A DNA stretch of 12,796 bases from Oribacterium parvum (lineage in GTDB: Bacteria; Bacillota; Clostridia; Lachnospirales; Lachnospiraceae). The notes under the pieces are model-generated. The model saw nothing but the letters and a program-made list of their open reading frames with translations, was not told the origin of the DNA and made no database searches. The position numbers and the translations under genes are program-made. Of this stretch, positions 1-4,629 are shown one piece after another (the stretch's first letter is position 1; the number at the start of each line of letters is the position of its first letter). The stretch spans positions 1 through 12,796 of the forward strand of contig CALIEL010000016.1 in the NCBI GenBank assembly GCA_938022235.1, written 5' to 3'.

Positions 1-289
1 CGTAAGCTTTTAGGGCCGGACTTACCGCAAGGCAGATGGTTTTTTCCGTCCTTTCTCCATCCGCCACCACCAAATAAGCATCCATCGGATCCAAGCCTCT
101 TTCCCTGCACTCGCAGGAAGCATAAAAAGACTTTAAATCAATGGCCATATAGTGACAGGTTTTCTCCTCCTGTCGCCCTACTGTTCCACGCCCGGCTGCT
201 TCAGCATTCTTTTGGGCTTTTCTCTTCCGACTGTCTTCCTCATGCCTACCTCCTTTAGCTTCCTTTTGCGCTTCCCCATACACATCCAT
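1..289 (-). CDS. Y-family DNA polymerase (UmuC/DinB-like), N-terminal part, runs off the left edge
   Basis: The minus strand is open from ATG at 289 to the window edge (96 codons seen). Residues 48-60 read MAIDLKSFYASCE, the Y-family palm motif with the catalytic metal-binding Asp (D51), the aromatic steric-gate region (F55-Y56) and a conserved Glu. LVVAD, RTEKTICLAVSP and LKAY follow, typical of the UmuC/UvrX-like translesion polymerases of Firmicutes. These enzymes copy damaged DNA during the SOS response. ATG 289 is chosen for its GGAG ribosome-binding site (298-301, 8-nt spacer). It gives a charged, low-complexity 47-residue extension that the family normally lacks. ATG 148 would give the usual short N-terminus, but its AGGAGG (166-171) lies 17 nt away. 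ATG 340 is in frame but sits inside the promoter. Family assignment is firm; the start is uncertain. Confidence 0.85.
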   Translation of the reverse strand, partial: MDVYGEAQKEAKGGRHEEDSRKRKAQKNAEAAGRGTVGRQEEKTCHYMAIDLKSFYASCECRERGLDPMDAYLVVADGERTEKTICLAVSPALKAY

Positions 290-323
290 GGCTTTATCTC
301 CATTCTTCTTCCTTTCCTTCTTT

Positions 324-352
324 ATTGTAAAACCAAACATTTGTTTTGTAAA
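324..352 (-). promoter_or_regulatory. Sigma-A promoter of the Y-family polymerase gene
   Basis: On the minus strand TTTACA (347-352) is followed by a 17-nt spacer and TACAAT (324-329). Transcription would start near 317 and leave a leader of about 28 nt before ATG 289. The spacer is almost filled by a LexA-like box, so repressor binding would block polymerase directly. No other good promoter is visible between this gene and the ABC-F gene. Confidence 0.7.
334..347 (-). promoter_or_regulatory. LexA-like operator, proximal box (weaker match)
   Basis: The minus strand reads AAAACAAATGTTTG, matching AAC-N4-GTTTG of the Gram-positive LexA (DinR) box, commonly given as CGAAC-N4-GTTCG. It lies inside the -35/-10 spacer of the polymerase promoter. 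It shares AACAAATGTTTG exactly with the box 27 bp upstream. The match is by eye only. Confidence 0.55.
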
Positions 353-388
353 TAAAAAAGCAAACATTTGTTCTAAAAATGTTTGCTT
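350..388 (-). terminator. Intrinsic terminator of the ABC-F gene, overlapping the LexA-like box
   Basis: On the minus strand a perfect 12-bp stem, AAGCAAACATTT (377-388) with AAATGTTTGCTT (358-369), encloses a 7-nt loop and is followed by TTTTATTT. The stem is AT-rich, so efficiency may be modest. It would end the ABC-F transcript about 140 nt after its stop codon. The same bases form part of the operator region of the next gene. Confidence 0.55.
361..374 (-). promoter_or_regulatory. LexA-like operator, distal box (better match)
   Basis: The minus strand reads AGAACAAATGTTTG, i.e. GAAC-N4-GTTTG, differing from the Gram-positive LexA consensus mainly at the first base. It lies 27 bp upstream of the proximal box, just above the -35 element. 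It also forms one arm and most of the loop of the terminator-like hairpin at 350-388. Its position upstream of a Y-family polymerase makes SOS control likely. Confidence 0.6.
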
Positions 389-518
389 AATCTTTTGCTT
401 GATCTTTTTCTAAATCTTTCTCTTGATCTTTCTCTTGATTTTTCTCTGGATTTTTCTCTGGATCTTTTCCTTGAGTTTTTCCTTAATCTTTCTCTTGTTC
501 TTTTCCTTAATCCTTTAT
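387..518. repeat. Eleven tandem 12-bp repeats (plus-strand consensus about TTGATCTTTCTC)
   Basis: Units tile exactly every 12 bp: 387, 399, 411, 423, 435, 447, 459, 471, 483, 495 and 507. Plus-strand examples are TTGATCTTTTTC, TTGATCTTTCTC, TGGATTTTTCTC and TTAATCTTTCTC; the last unit (TTAATCCTTTAT) is degenerate. The minus strand is purine-rich and forms the 3' untranslated region of the ABC-F gene. Twelve bases equal four codons. Read in the ABC-F frame past its stop, it stays open to 373 as an Arg/Ser/Lys/Glu-rich repeat. Another frame reads mostly (D/N)(Q/P)EK but has TAA stops. It could be a decayed coding tail or a noncoding repeat. Confidence 0.85.
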
Positions 519-525
519 ATGAACT

Positions 526-2370
526 TTAAACCTTCTCCCCGGCATCAATTCTTTTCTGAAGCTCCGTCAAATACTCATATCGCTCGTATTTTTCCAAAAG
601 CTTTCCCTCCGCTTCTTCCTTCTGCTCCTGTAATTTCGCAAGATAGACGTAATCCCTTCCGTTGGCTTCGCTTTCCTTTTCAATAAAAGCAAGCTCTTCC
701 TCCAAGGCGGCAATTTCCTCTTCAATATGCTCAAAGTCCTTCTTCTCCTGGTACGTCATCTTTAAAAGCCTTGCCCCCTGCCAGGATTTCTTCTTATCCC
801 CCTCGGACTTTTCTTCTCCTATATTTTCTTTGGACTCTGCCTTACTACTCTTTTCTACATTTTCCGCCTCTTCCTTTTCCTTCAAAAGCTGTACCTGGTA
901 GTCGGTATAGCCTCCCTCAAACTGGCGAATCTGTCCATTTTCCTGGAAAATAAAGAGACGATTCACCGTACGATCCAGAAAATACCGGTCATGGCTAATC
1001 ACAAACACAATCCCCGGAAAGCTGTCCAAAAAATCCTCCAGAACAATCAGACTGCTTAAATCCAGGTCATTGCTGGGCTCATCCAGGAACAGTACATTGG
1101 GGGCGGACATCAAAATACGAAGCAGGTAGAGTCTTCTTTTCTCTCCACCGGAAAGCTTCTCAATGGGAGCATACTGCATTTCCGGAGAAAAAAGGAAACG
1201 CTCCGCCATTTGGGAGGCGGAAATCAATCCTTCCTTTGTGGGCAGGTATTCCGCAATTTCCTTAATGCTGTCGATTACCCTTTCCTTTTCCGGCAAATCT
1301 TCATTTTCCTGACGAAAATAGGCAATCCGCACGGTTTGTCCGATTTCCACCTTTCCCTCATCCACCGGAATTTCTCCCAAAATTGCCTTCATCAGGGTAG
1401 ACTTTCCTGCCCCGTTCTTCCCGATAATGCCGATACGGTCATTCCGTAAAAAATTATAGCTGAAATTGGAGAATAAAAGCTTATCCCCATAGCGTTTTGT
1501 CAGGTTTTCACAGTTTATGGTACTCTTCCCCAGACGCACGAAAATGGAGGCTAGGCTCAGCTCTTCCTCCTCCGTTGGACCATGCATTTGAGAGAGCTTT
1601 TCATAGCGTTGCAGTCGTCCCTTTTGTTTGGTGGTTCTGGCCTTGGCTCCTCTTCGCACCCAAGCCAATTCTTTTCGAAGCAGACTTTGTCTGGCTCTTT
1701 CCTGAGCCTTTTCGATATTGAATCTCTCTGCCTTTCTTTCCAAATAAGAGGAGTAGGAGCATTCGTAGCGAGTAAAGCCTTCTCTTTCCAGCTCCACAAT
1801 CACATCACAAACCGTATCCAAAAAATATCGGTCATGACTCACCAGCAAAATCGCCCCCTTAAAGCGCTTTAATTTTTCCTCCAGCCACTCCGCCATTTCC
1901 TCATCCAAGTGGTTTGTAGGCTCGTCCAAAAGCAGCAAATCCGGCTCAGTGTTTAGGGCCGCCAAAAGAGCCAGCTGTTTCTTCTGTCCTCCGGATAAAA
2001 TCTTGCAGGGAGAATAGAAATCCTCCAAACCAATCTCCTGCATAACCTTCTTTCCAAAGGCCTCTCTTTCCTGCTCTCCCATACGAAGGGCAAAGTTCTC
2101 CACCAGAGCCTCCAAAATACTCTTCTCCTCCGGAAAATGACTTTCCTGGGTAAGATAGCTGATTTTCAAGCTCCTTCTTCGTACAATGCTTCCGCTATCC
2201 AGCTCCTCTTCTCCGGCAATAATCCGAAGCAAAGTAGACTTCCCTCCTCCGTTTCTTCCGATTAATGCCACCTTCTCTCCTTCTTGAATCGAGAACTGGG
2301 CATCGGAAAACAAAACTTTATTTTGAAAGCTTTTGCTGCCTTTTTCTATATTTACAATACTTCCTGCCAT
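526..2370 (-). CDS. ABC-F family ATPase, Uup/YfmR type
   Basis: This 614-residue soluble protein has two ABC domains and no membrane segments. Domain 1 has Walker A GRNGGGKST (38-46), signature LSGGQ (125-129) and Walker B LLLLDEPTNHLD (145-156). Domain 2 has GKNGAGKST (317-325), LSGGE (406-410) and LFLDEPSNDLD (427-437). Each carries an SHD switch histidine. The interdomain linker (about 220-262, with ELAWVRRGAKARTTKQKGR) is the tRNA-facing helix pair of ABC-F translation factors. The C-terminal 75 residues after LKMTYQEKK form the coiled coil typical of Uup. Uup/YfmR proteins act on stalled ribosomes; in Bacillus, YfmR works alongside EF-P. The third Walker A glycine replaces the usual alanine (GGGK for GAGK). 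ATG 2370 has GAGG with an 8-nt spacer. It is not a transporter. Confidence 0.93.
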   Translation of the reverse strand: MAGSIVNIEKGSKSFQNKVLFSDAQFSIQEGEKVALIGRNGGGKSTLLRIIAGEEELDSGSIVRRRSLKISYLTQESHFPEEKSILEALVENFALRMGEQEREAFGKKVMQEIGLEDFYSPCKILSGGQKKQLALLAALNTEPDLLLLDEPTNHLDEEMAEWLEEKLKRFKGAILLVSHDRYFLDTVCDVIVELEREGFTRYECSYSSYLERKAERFNIEKAQERARQSLLRKELAWVRRGAKARTTKQKGRLQRYEKLSQMHGPTEEEELSLASIFVRLGKSTINCENLTKRYGDKLLFSNFSYNFLRNDRIGIIGKNGAGKSTLMKAILGEIPVDEGKVEIGQTVRIAYFRQENEDLPEKERVIDSIKEIAEYLPTKEGLISASQMAERFLFSPEMQYAPIEKLSGGEKRRLYLLRILMSAPNVLFLDEPSNDLDLSSLIVLEDFLDSFPGIVFVISHDRYFLDRTVNRLFIFQENGQIRQFEGGYTDYQVQLLKEKEEAENVEKSSKAESKENIGEEKSEGDKKKSWQGARLLKMTYQEKKDFEHIEEEIAALEEELAFIEKESEANGRDYVYLAKLQEQKEEAEGKLLEKYERYEYLTELQKRIDAGEKV

Positions 2371-2410
2371 AGAATCTTCCTCTTTCCTCTCCTTTTTAAG
2401 AGATTTTTCC

Positions 2411-2445
2411 TTGCTATAATAGCAAAGATACGGCTAAAATAGCAA
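2411..2445. promoter_or_regulatory. Overlapping divergent promoters (ABC-F / CPBP) built on two palindromes
   Basis: Two palindromes, TTGCTATAATAGCAA (2411-2425) and GCTAAAATAGC (2433-2443), lie 20 bp apart centre to centre. For the minus strand they supply TTGCTA (2440-2445), an 18-nt spacer and TATTAT (2416-2421), leading to the ABC-F gene. For the plus strand they supply TTGCTA (2411-2416), an 18-nt spacer and TAAAAT (2435-2440), leading to the CPBP gene. The two promoters occupy the same 35 bp, so the genes probably compete for polymerase. The palindromes could also bind a dimeric regulator. Confidence 0.5.
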
Positions 2446-2507
2446 TGCACTGATGGAACTGTAAGTTTTCTATCCTTTAAATTGCTTAGCGGAAAGAAAG
2501 GAGCAGC

Positions 2508-3323
2508 ATGTCTATTCGTCAATTCATTTTCCCCAAAGAAAAAACCAAGAATCTTCGTTTCTATGATGTCATCATCATTAGCTTGATTTTATTCGGAGAA
2601 TTTATTATTCGCTCCAACCAGCTATTTCTAGACAGCTTAAATGCTGTAAAATCCGCTATGTTTTACGCTTTCCCCCTCTCCCCCGTCCTTCTTAGCCAAA
2701 ATACGGAAAGCATTACGGAAACGGTAGCGGAAACTGTAGATACAGCCACCGAAGGGGTAGCCTATTCCAGCAACCTGCAATTCCAGTTCTTTATGCTGCT
2801 TTTGGTTTTTCTCTATCTGATTGTTCGTAACTTTGATTTTAAGCAAATCCCCTTTCGCTTTAAGCTTTCCGTGATTCCCTGGTACTTTGCTTTACTTGCC
2901 ATTATGGGACTAAGTGCAGACGTTCTTTACCTTCTCTTTGATAACGGCTATAACTACTTCACCAAGGAAGTTCTCCTTTCCATGGATTTCTTTGAGTTAT
3001 TTCGGAAAATAGCCGCCTTAAGCCCCATTGCCATTATCTATGCTTTATTAAATGCCTTCTACGAAGAATTCTTCTTTTTAGGCTTACTGGGCACCGTAGA
3101 CCAAAAGTACAAATGGCAAACCCTGCTTTACTCCACCATTATTCGTATATCCTTCCATACCTATCAGGGCATGACATCCGCCCTTATTATCGGTGTGGTA
3201 TTCGGACTTATGTATTACTACTTCTATACCTATAGAATCAAAAATCTCCTGCCGGTGGTGCTGGTACACTCTATGGCGGATATGTTCGGTTCGGGATTTG
3301 TGTATTTGTTTGCAAGGTTTTAG
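2508..3323 (+). CDS. CPBP-family intramembrane metalloprotease homologue
   Basis: This 271-residue protein is largely hydrophobic, with membrane segments near 20-40, 90-107, 122-145, 168-185, 205-215, 222-242 and 247-270. Motif 1 is YEEFFFLG with the Glu pair at 186-187. RISFHTYQG (213-221) carries the second-motif histidine, and HSMAD (254-258) the last. CPBP (Abi/CAAX-like) proteins are glutamate/histidine membrane proteases or relatives of unknown substrate. The Arg that ends the classic EExxxR motif is Leu here, though related proteins with RxSxHxYQG also vary at this site. Residues 60-85 form a Thr/Glu-rich loop. ATG 2508 follows AAGGAG by 4 nt. It stands alone, divergent from the ABC-F gene. 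Whether it is an active protease cannot be told. Confidence 0.85.
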   Translation: MSIRQFIFPKEKTKNLRFYDVIIISLILFGEFIIRSNQLFLDSLNAVKSAMFYAFPLSPVLLSQNTESITETVAETVDTATEGVAYSSNLQFQFFMLLLVFLYLIVRNFDFKQIPFRFKLSVIPWYFALLAIMGLSADVLYLLFDNGYNYFTKEVLLSMDFFELFRKIAALSPIAIIYALLNAFYEEFFFLGLLGTVDQKYKWQTLLYSTIIRISFHTYQGMTSALIIGVVFGLMYYYFYTYRIKNLLPVVLVHSMADMFGSGFVYLFARF

Positions 3324-3364
3324 AAAAATAGAAATTTGTAAACATCTTTCCTTTAATTTTCATC

Positions 3365-3393
3365 TTGACATATATTAATCCTAGCTATACAAC
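3365..3393 (+). promoter_or_regulatory. Promoter of the DUF4160-DUF2442 pair
   Basis: A perfect -35 hexamer TTGACA (3365-3370) is followed, 17 nt on, by TACAAC (3388-3393); TATACA (3386-3391) is an alternative -10. The leader to ATG 3476 would be about 75 nt. No terminator hairpin is evident between the CPBP stop and this promoter, so some read-through is possible. Confidence 0.55.
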
Positions 3394-3475
3394 AACAGTA
3401 GATGAAGAGAAAAGACTTGAGAATCATAGGAAAAGGGCAAAGGTAACTCATATATGAATACAAAAGGAGAATACT

Positions 3476-3736
3476 ATGCCTACAATTTCTATGTTTTATG
3501 GAATCATTATTAGAATGTATAACAATGGAGAAAATAATCCTCCACATTTTCCTGCCAGCTATCAGGGTTATTATGCTACTTTTTCCCTTAATGGAGACTT
3601 AATGGAAGGAGAAATGCCTAAGGCACAATGTAAATTAATCAATGCTTGGGCAGAAATTCATAAAGATGAGCTCCTCGCGAACTGGAACTTAGCAATTGAA
3701 GAGCAACCCTTGTATAAAATTGCCCCTTTAAAATAG
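3476..3736 (+). CDS. DUF4160 domain protein
   Basis: This 86-residue protein spans a whole DUF4160 domain. It has the opening MPTISMFYGIIIRMY, the NNPPHFPASYQGYYATF segment (family form: NPPHFHARYGEYxAxF) and the closing KLINAWAEIHKDELLANW. DUF4160 proteins are small, of unknown function, and are commonly followed by a DUF2442 gene as here. ATG 3476 has AAGGAG with a 6-nt spacer. The next gene starts 10 bp after the stop, so the two are surely co-transcribed. The second His usually seen in the HFHA segment is Pro here (HFPA), which may matter if that residue is functional. A role in a toxin-antitoxin-like module is an inference from gene pairing only. Confidence 0.85.
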   Translation: MPTISMFYGIIIRMYNNGENNPPHFPASYQGYYATFSLNGDLMEGEMPKAQCKLINAWAEIHKDELLANWNLAIEEQPLYKIAPLK

Positions 3737-3746
3737 GAGAATTAAA

Positions 3747-3983
3747 ATGAATCTTCCCAATTGGATTGTCACAGATGTGAAAGCTTCCAAAAACTATGAA
3801 TTACATCTTTCTTTTGCCAATGGAAAAAAGGGTGTTTTCAACTTTCTTTCAGAACTTCAAAAACCTATTTATCAACGATTAAAAGATTTGGATTTTTTTC
3901 TTACCGCTCATGTAGAAGACGGTACTGTGGTCTGGAATGACGAGCTTGATATTGCTCCGGAATATCTTTACGAAAATTCTTAG
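3747..3983 (+). CDS. DUF2442 domain protein
   Basis: This 78-residue protein matches the DUF2442 pattern. It has an N-terminal strand region with VTDVKASKNYELHLSFANGKKGVF, a central LKDLDFF, and the characteristic ending DGTVVWNDELDIAPEYLYE. It follows the DUF4160 gene with a 10-bp gap. Its ribosome-binding site (AGGAG) overlaps the upstream stop codon, which suggests coupled translation. DUF2442 proteins are small, of unknown biochemical function, and often encoded next to DUF4160 genes. A terminator follows at once, so the transcription unit contains just these two genes. The acidic C-terminus would suit an antidote or partner role, but this is not shown. Confidence 0.87.
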   Translation: MNLPNWIVTDVKASKNYELHLSFANGKKGVFNFLSELQKPIYQRLKDLDFFLTAHVEDGTVVWNDELDIAPEYLYENS

Positions 3984-3989
3984 TCTTAA

Positions 3990-4023
3990 ACGGCATCCTC
4001 CCAGATGGGAAGGTGCTGTTTTA
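3990..4023 (+). terminator. Rho-independent terminator after DUF2442, probably shared with the opposing gene
   Basis: ACGGCATCCTCCC (3990-4002) pairs with GGGAAGGTGCTGT (4007-4019) around the loop AGAT, with one mismatch and two G-U pairs, followed by TTTTAAT. It lies between two convergent genes. On the minus strand it ends in GTTTAAG, so it may weakly serve the 71-aa gene as well. Confidence 0.75.
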
Positions 4024-4032
4024 ATATGCTAT

Positions 4033-4248
4033 TTACTTATTTAGTACGTTATCCTCATATATTCTATCGCGTACATTTTGCATTTTTCGCCCTTCATCTG
4101 AATAATCATAGTACTTTGGTGGGGCAAAACCATTTTTAGCAAGCCATCTGTCTATTTCCATAAGTACCTCACGAGTATTGCCTCTGTCCAGTGATTCTTT
4201 TGGAATTTTATCAGACAGATACTCTTGGCTTTCTTTGCTTATAATCAT
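4033..4248 (-). CDS. Hypothetical protein, 71 aa
   Basis: I do not recognise this protein's family. It is small, soluble and charged, with no signal peptide or membrane segment. The N-terminal half (KESQEYLSDKIPKESL, then TREVLMEIDRWLAKNG) looks helical, and the C-terminal half ends in RKMQNVRDRIYEDN. The gene is supported by a good ribosome-binding site (GGAGA with a 7-nt spacer before ATG 4248) and by coding-like composition. It converges on the DUF4160-DUF2442 pair and shares the intergenic terminator. Its size and place beside a mobile-looking two-gene cassette suggest an accessory gene. No function can be assigned. Confidence 0.65.
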   Translation of the reverse strand: MIISKESQEYLSDKIPKESLDRGNTREVLMEIDRWLAKNGFAPPKYYDYSDEGRKMQNVRDRIYEDNVLNK

Positions 4249-4302
4249 TTTCTTCTCTCCTATGGCTGGATTTGGTATAGCGCAACATATGTTTTTAACT
4301 GG

Positions 4303-4330
4303 ATTCTATTTTGTATAGCAAATACTCCAA
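4303..4330 (-). promoter_or_regulatory. Possible promoter of the 71-aa gene
   Basis: On the minus strand TTGGAG (4325-4330) is separated by 16 nt from TAGAAT (4303-4308), about 55 bp upstream of ATG 4248. Other AT-rich hexamers nearby would serve almost as well, so this is only the best candidate. Confidence 0.35.
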
Positions 4331-4472
4331 TAGAAAAATATGAAATTTAAATTAAAGGATTTTAAATGGTATCTTCAAACGAAAAAAGAAAATTATTGAA
4401 CATGGAGATTTTATATGTAAAACGGGTAAAAATCTCCCCTTTTCAGTAAAATCACATTACCAAAAAGTAAGC
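4331..4472. other. Gene-poor stretch with short ORF fragments and a hairpin
   Basis: No gene of credible length is present. A 27-codon plus-strand ORF starts at ATG 4366 with AAAGGA upstream and stops at 4449; a 19-codon ORF starts at ATG 4340. In the latter's frame, reading resumes after its stop and stays open to the tRNA, which may indicate a decayed gene. GGAGATTTT (4404-4412) pairs perfectly with AAAATCTCC (4429-4437), followed on the plus strand by CCCTTTTC, a weak terminator at best. I cannot name an ancestor. Confidence 0.4.
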
Positions 4473-4518
4473 AAAAACCCTAGGTTTCAAGCCACTTTAG
4501 GCTTAATTCCTAGGGTTT
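4473..4518 (-). terminator. Terminator downstream of tRNA-Trp
   Basis: AAACCCTAGG (4475-4484) and CCTAGGGTTT (4509-4518) are perfect 10-bp arms. Inside them AAGCC (4489-4493) pairs with GGCTT (4499-4503) around ACTTTA. On the minus strand the second arm runs straight into further T residues. It begins 8 nt after the tRNA 3' end and closes the clpC-radA-tRNA unit. Confidence 0.8.
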
Positions 4519-4526
4519 CTTCGTAG

Positions 4527-4597
4527 CAGGGGATGAGGGATTCGAACCCCCATCGGCGGTTTTGGAGACCGTTGCTCTACCATTGAACTAATCCCCT
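4527..4597 (-). tRNA. tRNA-Trp (anticodon CCA)
   Basis: The minus strand folds as a full cloverleaf of 71 nt. It has a 7-bp acceptor stem (AGGGGAT with ATCCCCT), TA linker, D arm GTTC-AATGGTA-GAGC, anticodon arm ACGGT-CTCCAAA-ACCGC, a 4-nt variable loop CGAT, and T arm GGGGG-TTCGAAT-CCCTC. The anticodon CCA reads the Trp codon UGG. The top pair of the anticodon stem is an A-C mismatch. The discriminator is G and the 3' CCA is not encoded. It lies 32 nt after radA on the same strand with no convincing promoter between, so it is probably processed from the clpC-radA transcript. Confidence 0.95.
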
Positions 4598-4598
4598 C

Positions 4599-4613
4599 TG
4601 CTTTAAAAAAGCA
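4599..4613 (-). other. Small hairpin between radA and tRNA-Trp
   Basis: TGCTTT (4599-4604) and AAAGCA (4608-4613) form a 6-bp stem with a 3-nt loop immediately before the tRNA 5' end. On the transcribed strand no T-run follows it, so it is unlikely to be a terminator. It may aid processing of the tRNA precursor. Confidence 0.35.
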
Positions 4614-4629
4614 ACGGTATGATTCTATG

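Noticed and set aside
152..355. Plus-strand ORF of 67 codons
   Set aside because: It lies opposite the Y-family polymerase gene and its promoter; composition is that of an antisense shadow.
387..518. Tandem repeats as a CRISPR array
   Set aside because: Units are 12 bp, directly adjoining and without spacers; no cas genes are present.
423..686. Plus-strand hydrophobic ORF of 87 codons
   Set aside because: It is the antisense reading of the 12-bp repeat array and the ABC-F 3' end; the Phe/Leu/Ile pattern simply follows the T-rich repeat, and no good ribosome-binding site precedes it.
4366..4449. 27-codon plus-strand ORF with a plausible ribosome-binding site
   Set aside because: It is too short, shows no recognisable motif and ends within a hairpin; kept only as part of the gene-poor stretch.
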